A stretch of 64,000 nucleotides of DNA. Origin: Nocardioides panacis (GTDB lineage Bacteria; Actinomycetota; Actinomycetes; Propionibacteriales; Nocardioidaceae). The stretch covers positions 3,658,001 through 3,722,000 of the forward strand of contig NZ_CP077062.1 in assembly GCF_019039255.1 (NCBI RefSeq), written 5' to 3'. Positions 13,208-22,081 of this stretch are shown piece after piece (within the stretch, counting starts at the first letter, position 1; the number at the start of each line of letters is the position of its first letter). Under the pieces are notes generated by a model. It did no database searches and was not told the origin of the DNA. It was given only the letters and a program-made list of their open reading frames with translations. The position numbers were made by a program, and so were the translations under genes.

Positions 13208-14656
13208 TCAGGGACGGAAGGCGGAGCCCGTCCGGTCCAGGGCACCCTCCGTGGCGGGCACCGTGCCCCGCTTGACGGCCCGGACCAGCGCGGCGTGGTC
13301 GGCCTCGGTCTGGTCGGCGTACGACCGGGCGAACCGCACCATCGCCCGGTCCAGCTTGGCGGACCCGCCGGCGTAGCCCGCGATCATCGACGCCCCGCTG
13401 GTGCGCGCGTGCCCCTTGGCCAGCAGGTGTCCCACGATGCCGGCGTAGTCGGCCAGCGCGGCGGGATCGATGGCGTCCAGCGGGATGGTGCCCTTCATGT
13501 TCCGGAACTGCCGGACGTAGTACTGCCGCTCGCCGACGGTGGTCCACCCGAGGAGCGGGTCGCTCACCGTCTGCAGGGCCTGCTGGTACTCCACCACCCG
13601 CTGGCCCTGGTGGGCGTGCCAGGCGGACTCGCCGTGCACGTGCTCGGCCAGCACCGACCGGCGGGCCTGCTTCAGCTGGAGGAACAGCACGTCCTCGGGG
13701 CTGCTGCCCTCGAGCAGCGCGACGTACGCACGCAGGCCGACGCTGCCCACCCCGACCACCTTGTGCGCGATGTCGAGCAGGGTGTAGCCGCCCAGCACCC
13801 GCCGCCAGTGCGGCGCCAGGGTGGTGAGGTACTCGTCCAGCGCGGCCGCGATCTGGTCACTGTCCTCGTCGGACACGTGGGTGATCAACGGCGGCTCGTC
13901 GACCATGCGCCGGCGCCCCTCGTGCTCGCGGGTGAACCGCGGCAGCGCGCGGTCACTGGTCCGGTTCCGGGCCCGCTTGGCGGACCGCGCGATCTCGGCC
14001 CGGAGCGTCTTCTCGCTGGCAGTCTCGTGCAGGCGCTTCACGTCCAGACGGTTGTAGGAACGCTGGAGCAGCGGCTGCTCCGCCAGGAAGTTCACCTCGG
14101 CCCGGTAGGCCGACACGCACGACCTGACGGCCTCCGCGCACTGCCGCTCGCCGGACGAGTTCTCCCGCCCGGCCACCCAGATGCTGGCCGCGAGCCGCCG
14201 CAGGTCCCACTCCCAGCCGCCCGGGTGGGCCTCGTCGAAGTCGTTGAGGTCGATGACGAGCTCACCCTCCGGGGAGGCGTAGAAACCGAAGTTCCCGAGG
14301 TGCGCGTCACCGCAGGCCACAGGCATGATCCCGGTGGCGGGCAGGCCGGCGACGTCCGCGGCCATCACGATGGCGGTGCCGCGCAGGAAGCCGTACGGCG
14401 AGCTGACCATCCGGCTCACCCGGATCGGGACCAGCTCGTCCACACGGCCGCGGTGGGACTCCTGGATCAGCCGGACCGGGTCCGGCCGGTCGGCGGGTGC
14501 CTCCCAGCCGCCCAGGGCCTTGCGGGGCACCTGCTTGCGCAGCGCCCGACCCAGCGCGAACCGCTCCCGTCGCGACGTCGGTCGCTTCCGGAGCGAGCTG
14601 AACGCCTCGCCCTCGGCCGTGGCCAGGACCTCGTGCACTCCCGGGCTGCTCGTCAC
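13208..14656 (-). CDS. DUF2252 family protein
   Basis: 482 residues. The protein has VACGDAHLGNFGFYASPEGE and VIDLNDFDEAHPGGWEWDLR, which resemble the phosphotransfer core (H-x-D-x-x-x-N and D-x-D) of aminoglycoside-phosphotransferase/kinase-like folds. Further DUF2252 blocks are DIAHKVVGVGSVGLRAYVAL and LQLKQARRSVL. The family is widespread in actinobacteria and uncharacterised; a kinase-like activity is a plausible inference. GTG 14656 is chosen because GGAGGTGA lies nine bases upstream; the open frame continues further but without family similarity. The divergent neighbour is an MFS transporter. Confidence 0.85.
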   Translation of the reverse strand: MTSSPGVHEVLATAEGEAFSSLRKRPTSRRERFALGRALRKQVPRKALGGWEAPADRPDPVRLIQESHRGRVDELVPIRVSRMVSSPYGFLRGTAIVMAADVAGLPATGIMPVACGDAHLGNFGFYASPEGELVIDLNDFDEAHPGGWEWDLRRLAASIWVAGRENSSGERQCAEAVRSCVSAYRAEVNFLAEQPLLQRSYNRLDVKRLHETASEKTLRAEIARSAKRARNRTSDRALPRFTREHEGRRRMVDEPPLITHVSDEDSDQIAAALDEYLTTLAPHWRRVLGGYTLLDIAHKVVGVGSVGLRAYVALLEGSSPEDVLFLQLKQARRSVLAEHVHGESAWHAHQGQRVVEYQQALQTVSDPLLGWTTVGERQYYVRQFRNMKGTIPLDAIDPAALADYAGIVGHLLAKGHARTSGASMIAGYAGGSAKLDRAMVRFARSYADQTEADHAALVRAVKRGTVPATEGALDRTGSAFRP

Positions 14657-14875
14657 CTCGTCACCTCCAGTGCCGGACGCGTCTCGTTCTACCAGAGTCC
14701 GCGGCCCCGGCCCTGAATCATCCGGCCCAGACGAGGCGTCGGTCCGGCCTCCCCACCCAGACTGTGAGGCTGGGTCGGCGCGCGCCGCCGGCGTACCAGT
14801 CCAGACACAACGCTGTGTCCCGACCACGGGAGTGCCGATGCAGACCCGGTGGAAGAGCACCCTGGAGCCGGAGCG

Positions 14876-16330
14876 ATGACCTCATCGTCCGCGCGGACCG
14901 GCGTCGCGTCGGGTGCCGTCGTGCTCCCCCTGGCGCTGGCGCAGTTCGTCGCCAGCTACGCCGGCAGCAACATGAACGTGGCCATCAGCACGATCGCCGA
15001 CGACATCGGCACGACAGTGGTCGGCATGCAGACGACCATCACGCTGTTCACGCTGACGATGGCCTCGTTGATGATCCCCGGCAGCAAGCTGACCGACATC
15101 TGGGGCCGCAAGCCCTGCTTCATGTGGGGGCTGGCCATCTACGGCGCCGGTGCCCTGCTGGCCTCGCTGTCCCAGGGGCTGCCGCTGATGATCGTCGGCT
15201 ACTCGCTGCTCGAGGGCGTCGGCTCCGCCCTTCTGATCCCCCCGATCTACATCCTGATCACGGTGCTGTTCTCGGACACCAAGACGCGAGCCAAGTACTT
15301 CGGCATGGTCAGCGGCGCCGCCGGGCTGGGCGCCGCGGCCGGTCCCCTGATCGGCGGCCTCGTCACGAGCGCGATCAGCTGGCGCGCCTCGTTCGTCCTG
15401 CAGGTGCTCATCGTCGCGCTGGTGGCCGTGCTGGCCCGGAAGATCGACGACCCACCGCGCGAGAGCGCCGCGCCGCACTTCGACCTGACCGGTGCGATCC
15501 TCTCCGCGGCAGGTCTCTTCTTCGTGGTCTTCGGCATCCTGCAGTCCTCGACGTACGGATGGTTCCGCTCACGGGCCGACTTCACCGTCGGCGGCACGGT
15601 CGTCCTCCCGCAGGGCGGCATCTCCCCGGTGTGGCTCTACCTCGTCATCGGCGCGCTGTTCCTGCTGTGGTTCTTCCTCCACCTCCGCTCCACTGAGCGG
15701 CACGGCAAGGACCCGTTGGTCTCGACCAGGCTGTTCCACAACCGGACCTCCAACCTCGGGCTGACGACGCAGACCATCCAGTGGCTCACCATGCAGGGGT
15801 CCTTCTTCGTCATCTCGGTGTTCCTGCAGCAGGTGCGCGGCTACAACGCCATCCAGACCGGTCTGATGCTCACCCCCACCACTGTCGGCGTGCTGCTGGC
15901 GGCCGGCACCGCGGAGCGGCTGGCCCGGCGACGTTCCCAGCGGTTCCTGATCCGGCGCGGCTTCGCCGTCACGATCATCGGCCTCCTGCTGGTGCTGGCC
16001 CTGGCCCGCGAGCACTCCAGCAACTGGACCTTCATGCCGGGACTGTTCCTCGTCGGCGCCGGCATCGGGGTCATGCTCACGTCCTCGGTCAACGTCGTGC
16101 AGTCGGCCTTCCCCGAGGAGGACCAGGGCGACATCTCCGGGGTCTCCCGGAGCGTGTCGAACCTCGGCTCCTCGCTGGGCGTCGCCCTGGCCGGCTCGGT
16201 CCTCGCCGCTGATGCCTTCCCGGGCAACAGGTCGTTCGCCGTCTCGCTGGTCATCATGACCGTCATCGCCGTGATCGGCTTCGTGGCCGCGCTGCTGATC
16301 CCCAAGGACCCCGAGAAGGCCACGGCCTGA
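14876..16330 (+). CDS. MFS transporter, DHA2-like drug exporter
   Basis: 484 residues, almost entirely hydrophobic, with about 14 membrane helices. The loop PGSKLTDIWGRKPCFMWGLA after helix 2 is MFS motif A. GPLIGGLVTSAISWRASFVL in helix 5 resembles motif C of drug:proton antiporters. The substrate is unknown; the family usually exports drugs or toxic metabolites by proton exchange. ATG 14876 follows GGAGCCGGAG. An in-frame ATG at 14849 would add nine residues but has no ribosome site. The C-terminus ends in a charged KDPEKATA tail. Confidence 0.85.
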   Translation: MTSSSARTGVASGAVVLPLALAQFVASYAGSNMNVAISTIADDIGTTVVGMQTTITLFTLTMASLMIPGSKLTDIWGRKPCFMWGLAIYGAGALLASLSQGLPLMIVGYSLLEGVGSALLIPPIYILITVLFSDTKTRAKYFGMVSGAAGLGAAAGPLIGGLVTSAISWRASFVLQVLIVALVAVLARKIDDPPRESAAPHFDLTGAILSAAGLFFVVFGILQSSTYGWFRSRADFTVGGTVVLPQGGISPVWLYLVIGALFLLWFFLHLRSTERHGKDPLVSTRLFHNRTSNLGLTTQTIQWLTMQGSFFVISVFLQQVRGYNAIQTGLMLTPTTVGVLLAAGTAERLARRRSQRFLIRRGFAVTIIGLLLVLALAREHSSNWTFMPGLFLVGAGIGVMLTSSVNVVQSAFPEEDQGDISGVSRSVSNLGSSLGVALAGSVLAADAFPGNRSFAVSLVIMTVIAVIGFVAALLIPKDPEKATA

Positions 16331-16377
16331 CCCTTCGTGCTGCGGGCTGTGCGCGGCGGGCGGGCGTCGGGCTGCTA

Positions 16378-16410
16378 GGTACCTTGACGGGTACGTAACT
16401 GGCTTGGTAC
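16378..16410 (+). promoter_or_regulatory. GGTAC repeats upstream of the ArsR-type regulator
   Basis: Three GGTAC copies occur at 16378-16382, 16390-16394 and 16406-16410, just before the ATG at 16420. A TTGACG hexamer (16384-16389) lies among them. ArsR-type repressors normally bind at their own promoter, so these repeats are candidate operator half-sites. Only the repeats are observed; regulation is inferred. Confidence 0.35.
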
Positions 16411-16419
16411 GAAGGGACC

Positions 16420-16746
16420 ATGGAAGACGCTCTGAGAGCGCTCGCGGACGACAGCCGGCGAACGATGCTGGAGGCGCTGGCCGCCGGCCCGGCCACCGCG
16501 GGCGAGCTGGCGGCGCTCGTCCCGATCGCACGCCCCGGGGTCTCACGGCACCTGCGGGTGCTGCGGGAGGCGGGCCTGGTCGAGGTGCACCGAGAAGCGC
16601 AGCGGCGGGTCTACACCCTCCGCCCCCAGCCGCTCGCCGAGATCGACGACTGGCTGGGTCGACAGCTGGCGCAGTGGGAACAGCGGCTGGACGCACTCCA
16701 CACCGAGGTCGCACGCGGCAAGCGTGCACGAAAGGACTCCCGATGA
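16420..16746 (+). CDS. ArsR-family winged-helix transcriptional regulator
   Basis: 108 residues. A classic ArsR winged helix: LRALADDSRRTMLEALAAGP, the recognition region RPGVSRHLRVLREAGLVEV, and the wing HREAQRRVYTLRPQPLAEID. There are no metal-binding cysteines in the usual alpha-3 or alpha-5 positions, so it is probably not a metal sensor. Its stop overlaps the start of the SRPBCC gene as ATGA. This ArsR plus AHSA1-like pair is common in actinobacteria, and the regulator likely controls its own operon. A ribosome site (GAAGGGA) is very close to the ATG. Confidence 0.88.
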   Translation: MEDALRALADDSRRTMLEALAAGPATAGELAALVPIARPGVSRHLRVLREAGLVEVHREAQRRVYTLRPQPLAEIDDWLGRQLAQWEQRLDALHTEVARGKRARKDSR

Positions 16747-17276
16747 CCGCCGACACACCTGGAACCGTGCGCACCCTGGGCATCCTGCGAGCAGCGGACG
16801 GCACGGGCGTCGTACGCCTGGAGGACCGGTTCGACACCGACATCGACGACCTCTGGTCAGCCCTCACCGATCCACCGCGGCTGGCCCGCTGGCTCGGCGA
16901 GGTCGAGGGCGACCTCCGTCCGGGCGGCGAGTTCCGCGCGCACTACTACGCCAGCGGGTGGGAGGGCACCTGCCGCGTGGACGTGTGCCAGCCCCCGCAC
17001 CGACTGCGGATCCTGACCACGTCCCCGGACGAGCCGGACGGCGTCCTCGAGGCGGTGCTCACCGCCGACGGCGACCACACGGTCCTGGTGATCGAGGACC
17101 GCGGCCTGCCGCTGGACCAGATCGCCGCCTACGGCGCAGGGGACCAGGTCCACGTCGAGGACCTCGCCGCCTACCTCGCCGGCCGTGCACGCTGCGACGC
17201 GCGGGCGCGGTGGCAGGAGCTGCACCCCGCCTACCAGGAGCTGGCCGCGCGGCTCGCTGGGCACGGGACCGGGTAG
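16743..17276 (+). CDS. SRPBCC (AHSA1-like) domain protein
   Basis: 177 residues. A START/SRPBCC fold of the AHSA1 branch: VVRLEDRFDTDIDDLWSALT, PPRLARWLGEVEGDLRPGGE, then YYASGWEGTCRVDVCQPPHR. The helix-grip fold forms a hydrophobic ligand pocket; the ligand is unknown. It starts inside the stop of the ArsR gene (ATGA, 16743-16746), so expression is coupled to that regulator. Similar pairs are usually annotated without a known physiological role. Confidence 0.85.
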   Translation: MTADTPGTVRTLGILRAADGTGVVRLEDRFDTDIDDLWSALTDPPRLARWLGEVEGDLRPGGEFRAHYYASGWEGTCRVDVCQPPHRLRILTTSPDEPDGVLEAVLTADGDHTVLVIEDRGLPLDQIAAYGAGDQVHVEDLAAYLAGRARCDARARWQELHPAYQELAARLAGHGTG

Positions 17277-17408
17277 TCACTGGATTCGCGACCGGCTCCG
17301 GCGGGTACACGGACGGGGCCGAGGATCCCAGCGCGGAGCGCCAGTGCTCCGTCGTTCCCGGTGCACTCCAGACATCCAGCCGTAGCGCGCTGGGGACGGT
17401 CAGCCCAC

Positions 17409-18080
17409 ATGAGCTCGATCCCCGACACCGATCTCGCACCGAACCAGGTCACCTCCCGACCGGCCTTCCCTCCCCTCAGGTCCGTCGTCGCCCGGGCGCT
17501 GGCAAGCCTCACCACCGCCGTCGTGGCGCCGACCGTGCTCTTCGCGGCGACGCTGATGACCTTCGACGTGATGGCCGCGGTGACGGTCGCGCTGGCCTGG
17601 GTGGTCGGCGCGACGGGCTGGCGGTGGGCGACCGGGCGGCCGGTGTCCGGGCTGCTCATGCTGACGCTGGGGATCATGACCATCAGGACCGGGTTCACGC
17701 TGGCCACCGGGAACACGTTCGTCTACTTCGTGCAGCCGGTCTTCGCCGATGCCGCCGTCGCGGCGCTCTTCCTGGGATCACTGGCGACCGCTCGACCCCT
17801 GGTGGCCCGGCTGGCGCCGGACTTCTACCCGGTCGACGCCGCGCTTGCCGCGCGCCCCAAGATCCGGCGGCTCTTCCGTCGGCTGACCTTGCTGTGGGGC
17901 CTGGTCGTGGTCGTCAAGGGGAGCGTGACGCTGTGGCTCCTGGTCTCCCTGTCGACGGTCCACTACGTGCTGATCCAGAGCAGCACGATCATCGCCCTCC
18001 TGCTGACCGCGACCGCCGCCACGGTCGCCCTGTCGGCCGTCGTGGGCCGTCAGGAAGGCATGTTTCGGCCGACCGCCTGA
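17409..18080 (+). CDS. Multi-pass membrane protein, VC0807-like
   Basis: 223 residues with about five or six hydrophobic segments (for example AVVAPTVLFAATLMTFDVMA, VSGLLMLTLGIMTIRTGFTL, and two near the C-terminus). The pattern with GNTFVYFVQPVFADA and DFYPVDAALAARPKIRRLFR in the middle loop is reminiscent of the VC0807/YvbJ-like small membrane proteins, but the assignment is tentative. No transport motif is seen. ATG 17409 was chosen over an upstream in-frame codon because the conserved hydrophobic core begins shortly after it. The gene converges on the LacI gene at 18124. Confidence 0.65.
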   Translation: MSSIPDTDLAPNQVTSRPAFPPLRSVVARALASLTTAVVAPTVLFAATLMTFDVMAAVTVALAWVVGATGWRWATGRPVSGLLMLTLGIMTIRTGFTLATGNTFVYFVQPVFADAAVAALFLGSLATARPLVARLAPDFYPVDAALAARPKIRRLFRRLTLLWGLVVVVKGSVTLWLLVSLSTVHYVLIQSSTIIALLLTATAATVALSAVVGRQEGMFRPTA

Positions 18081-18127
18081 CCGGGCGCCCGCCGTGTCGA
18101 CGCTCCACTGAGGTGGGCTCCGGTCAG
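18077..18127. terminator. Inverted repeat spanning two convergent stops
   Basis: CTGACCGG (18077-18084) and CCGGTCAG (18120-18127) are perfect inverted repeats that contain the stop codons of the two convergent genes, with an internal GGGCGCCC palindrome. They could form a long-loop hairpin and act as a shared terminator, although the arms also arise from identical stop contexts. Confidence 0.35.
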
Positions 18128-19137
18128 CCGACGGGTGCCGTGGTCCGCCTGACCACGAGGCGGGGAGGGACGACGACCTCGGAGCGAGGGGGTGCGTCCG
18201 ACCCGTCCACGACGCGGCTCACCGCGAGCTCCAGCGCCGAGCCGGCAAGACGGGTGGCGTCCTGGGCCACGGTGGTGAGCGCGACGCTGGAGAGACCCGC
18301 GACGTGACTGTCGTCGTACCCGACGACCGACAGCCCGCCGGGCACGGAGACACCCTGCGCGCGGACGGCGGCGAGGAGACCCGCTGCGCAGTGGTCGTTG
18401 AAGGCGGTCACGGCCGTCGGCAGCGATCCCGCCAGCAGCTCCGCGGCCGCCCTCTCACCGTCCTCCTCGGTGAGGCCGCCCGCGACCTCCGCGGCTCGCG
18501 ACTCCAGCCCCAGTGCCCGCATGGCGTCTCGGTAGCCACGACGGCGCTCGGCGGCGCCGGGCGCCCGACGGCCGTCGACGTGCACGATGGACTCGTGCCC
18601 GAGACCGGACAGGTGCTCGACGGCGATGCGTGCACCGGAGATGTCATCCGTGCGTACGACGTCCGCGACCCTCGTCCGCAGGGCCCGGGCCACGACGACC
18701 ACCGGCAGCCGCTCGGCCAGCTCCTCGATGGCCGCCTGCGGAAGGGTCGGACCGATGAGGATCAACGCCTCGCAGCGGTAGCCGAGCAGCGACTGCACCG
18801 CTCGGGTCTCGTCTCGGGTGGGTGCCGCAGCGCCGAGCGCGAGGTCGTACCCGGTCGTCTCGGCAGCGCCGTAGAGCGCCTCGACCACCTCCGCGTGGAA
18901 CTCGCGGTGCAGGCCGAACACGACACCGACGGTCCGGCTCCGGTTGCTGCCCAGCAACCGGGCCCTCTGGTCCGGACGGTAGGACAGCTGGTCGGCGGCT
19001 TCCATGACCCGCTGCCGGGTCTCGGGACTCGCCCCCGGAACGCCGCGGAACACGATCGAGACCAGAGCCCGCGAGACCCCTGCCCTCGCCGCCACGTCGG
19101 CCATCGTCACGGCGGCGGGACGCTTGTCCGACCTCAC
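18124..19137 (-). CDS. LacI-family transcriptional repressor (module 1)
   Basis: 337 residues from GTG 19137, which has GAAGGAGG upstream; a GTG nine codons earlier is weaker. The N-terminal helix-turn-helix is MADVAARAGVSRALVSIVFR with hinge LLGSNRSRTVGVVFG. The periplasmic-binding-like sugar sensor ends with LSVVGYDDSHVAGLSSVALT. The recognition helix has Leu-Val-Ser where most LacI proteins have Thr-Val-Ser. It is divergent from a Gfo/Idh dehydrogenase. Two perfect 16-base palindromes lie in the intergenic space, so it probably represses itself and the divergent operon until a sugar or polyol binds. Confidence 0.9.
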   Translation of the reverse strand: MRSDKRPAAVTMADVAARAGVSRALVSIVFRGVPGASPETRQRVMEAADQLSYRPDQRARLLGSNRSRTVGVVFGLHREFHAEVVEALYGAAETTGYDLALGAAAPTRDETRAVQSLLGYRCEALILIGPTLPQAAIEELAERLPVVVVARALRTRVADVVRTDDISGARIAVEHLSGLGHESIVHVDGRRAPGAAERRRGYRDAMRALGLESRAAEVAGGLTEEDGERAAAELLAGSLPTAVTAFNDHCAAGLLAAVRAQGVSVPGGLSVVGYDDSHVAGLSSVALTTVAQDATRLAGSALELAVSRVVDGSDAPPRSEVVVPPRLVVRRTTAPVG

Positions 19138-19170
19138 AGGCGTGCCTCCTTCGTCTCGGCGCACTCGAAG

Positions 19171-19186
19171 TCTAGAGCGCTCTAGA
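19171..19186. promoter_or_regulatory. LacI operator O1 (module 1)
   Basis: TCTAGAGCGCTCTAGA is a perfect 16-base palindrome, centred on the CG dinucleotide as in known LacI/GalR-family sites. It lies just upstream of the lacI-type gene start and 49 bases (centre to centre) from a second copy. Known LacI sites have the same type of central CG; binding by the neighbouring regulator is inference. Confidence 0.75.
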
Positions 19187-19219
19187 GCATCGCTTGACGG
19201 CTGCCCCTCCCGCGACCAG

Positions 19220-19235
19220 ACTAGAGCGCTCTAGT
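19220..19235. promoter_or_regulatory. LacI operator O2 (module 1)
   Basis: ACTAGAGCGCTCTAGT is a second perfect 16-base palindrome sharing the 14-base core of O1. A TTGACG hexamer at 19194-19199 lies between the two, and the expected -10 region for the rightward operon would overlap this operator. Repression by promoter occlusion of the dehydrogenase-isomerase operon is therefore likely. Confidence 0.75.
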
Positions 19236-19256
19236 ACCCACCGAGGGAGCGTCCGC

Positions 19257-20288
19257 ATGACCCGTCTCACCGCCGTGTCCGACCCGGTTCGAACCGGCCT
19301 CATCGGCGCCGGGAGGATCGGCACCTCGCACGCCACGCTCCTGGCCCGCCACGTGCCAGGAGCAGAGCTCGTCGCGGTGGCGGATCCGCGCCCGGCGGCG
19401 GCTACGAAGCTGGCCGACGCACTGGGCTGCCGCGCGGTCGACGTCGCCGACCTGTTCGCCGACCCGTTGATCGAGGCCGTGGTGATCACCGCCTCGTCCG
19501 AGGCGCACGCCGACCTGGTCGTGGCCGCGGCGGAGGCCGGCAAGGCCGTGTTCTGCGAGAAGCCGATGGGTCTGACGATCGACGACATCGACCGGGCGGT
19601 CGCGGCGGCCGAGTCCGCGGGCGTGGTCCTCCAGGTGGGCTTCAACCGTCGTTTCGCCGCCGACTTCGCGGCCGCTCACCAGCTGGTCCTCGAAGGTGAC
19701 ATCGGCACCCCCCAGCTGATGCGGTCGGTGACCCGTGATCCCGGCCTGGCCGACCCGGGCGGCGTGCCACCGTGGACGATCTTCGTGCAGACGCTGATCC
19801 ACGACTTCGACACGTTGCTGTGGCTCAACCCGGGTGCCAAGGCGGTCAGCGTCCATGCCACTGCTGACGCCCTGGTGGCACCTGAGTACAAGGATGCGGG
19901 CCTCCTGGACACCGCCGTCGTCGTGATCACGTTCGACAACGGCGCGATCGCCGTCGCCGAGGCCAGCTTCGCCGCGTCGTACGGGTACGACGTCCGGGGC
20001 GAGGTCTTCGGGTCGGCGGGCATGGTCACCGTCGGTGGCGGGGCGCGGTCCTCCCTCGAGCACTCCACCAGCTCCGGCCGTCACGTCGACACCGTCCGCG
20101 GTGACGTCGAGCTCTTCCGCCAGGCCTATGCAGCGGAGTTCACCGAGTTCACCGACGCGGTCCGCGAGGGGCGGCCCTCCTCCGTCGGCGGGCCCGACGC
20201 GCGCCGCGCCCTGGCCGTCGCGCTGGCCTGCATCGAGTCGGTCAAGACCGGGGCGCCGGTCCTCGTCGAGAAGGTCGACGGGCGATGA
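19257..20288 (+). CDS. Gfo/Idh/MocA dehydrogenase, inositol 2-dehydrogenase-like
   Basis: 343 residues. N-terminal NAD(P) Rossmann fold RTGLIGAGRIGTSHATLLAR, the catalytic Lys in VFCEKPMG, and the active-site VQTLIHDFDTLLWLN with its His-Asp pair. The HDFD form is typical of inositol and related polyol dehydrogenases, which oxidise one ring hydroxyl to a ketone. Substrate identity is not certain. It is the first gene of a two-gene operon with a hydroxypyruvate isomerase-like barrel, coupled by ATGA, and is divergent from the LacI gene with two palindromic operators between them. Confidence 0.85.
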   Translation: MTRLTAVSDPVRTGLIGAGRIGTSHATLLARHVPGAELVAVADPRPAAATKLADALGCRAVDVADLFADPLIEAVVITASSEAHADLVVAAAEAGKAVFCEKPMGLTIDDIDRAVAAAESAGVVLQVGFNRRFAADFAAAHQLVLEGDIGTPQLMRSVTRDPGLADPGGVPPWTIFVQTLIHDFDTLLWLNPGAKAVSVHATADALVAPEYKDAGLLDTAVVVITFDNGAIAVAEASFAASYGYDVRGEVFGSAGMVTVGGGARSSLEHSTSSGRHVDTVRGDVELFRQAYAAEFTEFTDAVREGRPSSVGGPDARRALAVALACIESVKTGAPVLVEKVDGR

Positions 20289-21076
20289 GCGGCTACGGCT
20301 TCACCCTTGCCGTCTGCGCCGAGATGGTCTTCCGCGAGCAGCCCCTCGAGGAACGGGTCCGGACGATCCACGACCTCGGGTTCGCCGTCGAGATCTGGGA
20401 CTGGACGACCAAGGACCTCGGCGCCCTGGCGGCCACGGGGGCGCACTTCACCTCCATGACCGGGTACGTCGCGGGGAACCTGACCGACCGCGAGGGCGCC
20501 GACACGCTGCTGCGGACGGCCGAGCAGTCCATCGCCGCCGCCGAGGTGCTCGGGACGCCGAACCTCAACCTGCACGGCACCGGGCTGGACGGGAACGGCC
20601 TGCCCGTCGAGCCGGTCGAAGCGGTGACACCGGCCATGTGGGACCACGCCGTCGGAACCCTCACCCGCGTTGCCCGGCTGGGCGAGCGCGAGGGGGTCGT
20701 GTTCTGCCTGGAGAACCTCAACACCGCCGTCGACCACCCGGGCACCCCGTTCGCCACGGCCGCCGACACTCGCGCACTGGTGCGTGCCGTCGACAGTGCG
20801 CACCTGCGCATGAACCTCGACCTCTACCACGCCCAGATCGGGGAGGGGAACCTGATCCAGCTGATCCGCGACAGCGTCGACGACGTCGGCGAGGTCCAGG
20901 TCGCCGACGTGCCCGGCCGGTGCGAACCCGGGACCGGCGAGGTCAACTACCCCGCGATCGCCCGGGCCCTGCACGAGGTCGGCTACGCCGGCGTGGTCGG
21001 CCTCGAGGCCTGGGCGTCCACGGACAGCCACACCGCGCTGCACCGGTTCCGGCAGGCGTTCACCGAGGCGGCCTGA
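20285..21076 (+). CDS. Hydroxypyruvate isomerase-like TIM-barrel protein
   Basis: 263 residues. The fold is an AP-endonuclease-2-like TIM barrel, with VCAEMVFREQPLEERVRTIH at the start, VVFCLENLNTAVDHPGTPFA and MNLDLYHAQIGEGNLIQLIR, and a final VGLEAWAS. The conserved Glu, Asp-x-Tyr-His and Glu metal ligands of hydroxypyruvate isomerases are present. Family members isomerise or epimerise 2-keto or 3-keto sugars. It is coupled to the upstream dehydrogenase by ATGA overlap, suggesting that it isomerises that enzyme's keto product. It converges on the minus-strand module at 21080, three bases away. Confidence 0.82.
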   Translation: MSGYGFTLAVCAEMVFREQPLEERVRTIHDLGFAVEIWDWTTKDLGALAATGAHFTSMTGYVAGNLTDREGADTLLRTAEQSIAAAEVLGTPNLNLHGTGLDGNGLPVEPVEAVTPAMWDHAVGTLTRVARLGEREGVVFCLENLNTAVDHPGTPFATAADTRALVRAVDSAHLRMNLDLYHAQIGEGNLIQLIRDSVDDVGEVQVADVPGRCEPGTGEVNYPAIARALHEVGYAGVVGLEAWASTDSHTALHRFRQAFTEAA

Positions 21077-21079
21077 CCC

Positions 21080-22081
21080 TCAGCGGTTCGCGGGAGCGGC
21101 CGCGCGCAGCAGGACGTCCGCAGCCACCTGGAGCCCTTCGATGCGACCCAGCGAGGTGTCCTCGTGCTCGATGTTGACCGCCATGTCGGGGTCGACGTCG
21201 CGCAGGGCGTCGACGAACCTGGTCCAGAAGTCGACATCGTGACCGCGGCCGAGCGCCACGAAGTCCCACGCCGAGTCCGACGGCCACTCGTTGACCCACT
21301 CGTCCCCGCCGAGGTTGACCCGGTCCTCCTCCGGTGAGAGGCGACGGAACCGCTCGTCCAGCACGCCGTACACGGAGACGTGGTCCTCGTTGATCCGGAC
21401 GTCCTTGGCCGCCGCGTGCACCACCAGCGGTCCGAGGTAGCGGACGGCGGCCACCGGGTCCATGCCCTGCCAGAACAGGTGGCTCGGGTCCATCTCGGCG
21501 CCGACGTTGGCGGCCCCCACCCTGTCGACGAGGCGCTTGAGGGTGGGCGGGTTGAACACGAGGTTCTGGGGGTGCATCTCGATGGCCACCTGGACGCCGT
21601 TGTCCGCGGCCAGGGCGTCGATCTCCCGCCAGAACGGCACAGCGACCTCGTCCCACTGGTAGTCGAGCACGTCCAGGGACCCGGAGTTCCAGGCGTTGAC
21701 GACCCAGTTGGGGACGGTGGCTCCGGGCTCGCCGCCGGGGAGGCCCGACATCGTCACGACCCGTGTCTGGCCGAGCAGGCCGGCAGCCCGGACGGACCTG
21801 CGCAGGTCCTCGGCATGCTTCGGACCGATGGCGGGGTGCGGGTGCAGCGGGTTGCCGTTGCAGTTGAGCCCGGCGAGGGTGACGCCCTTCGCCTCGAAGA
21901 GCGCCAGGTAGTCGTCGCGCGCGGCCTGGCTGACCAGGATGTCGTCGATCGGGATGTGCACCGGGGGCAGGAACCCGCCGGAGTTGATCTCGGCCGCGTC
22001 GAGGCCGAGACCGGCGATCACGTCGAGCGCCTCCGGGAGCGGGCGGTCGTGCAGGACGGCGGTGTAGACACCGAGCTTCAT
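21080..22081 (-). CDS. Sugar phosphate isomerase/epimerase (TIM barrel)
   Basis: 333 residues. MKLGVYTAVLHDRPLPEALD, HPHPAIGPKHAEDLRRS, VQVAIEMHPQNLVFNPPTLK and NVGAEMDPSHLFWQGMDP show the metal-dependent AP-endonuclease-like barrel with Glu, Asp-Pro-Ser-His and late NIEHED ligands. Such barrels act on keto-sugars or inosose-like compounds. Its ATG (22079-22081) overlaps the stop of the upstream Gfo/Idh gene (22078-22080), so the two are translationally coupled. Together with the LacI gene at 23435 and its operators they form a compact oxidation-isomerisation module. Confidence 0.83.
   Translation of the reverse strand: MKLGVYTAVLHDRPLPEALDVIAGLGLDAAEINSGGFLPPVHIPIDDILVSQAARDDYLALFEAKGVTLAGLNCNGNPLHPHPAIGPKHAEDLRRSVRAAGLLGQTRVVTMSGLPGGEPGATVPNWVVNAWNSGSLDVLDYQWDEVAVPFWREIDALAADNGVQVAIEMHPQNLVFNPPTLKRLVDRVGAANVGAEMDPSHLFWQGMDPVAAVRYLGPLVVHAAAKDVRINEDHVSVYGVLDERFRRLSPEEDRVNLGGDEWVNEWPSDSAWDFVALGRGHDVDFWTRFVDALRDVDPDMAVNIEHEDTSLGRIEGLQVAADVLLRAAAPANR

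Noticed and set aside
14750-14790. An ACCCAG/CTGGGT hairpin before the MFS gene as a riboswitch or attenuator
   Set aside because: It is a single short stem with a large loop and no further conserved structure.
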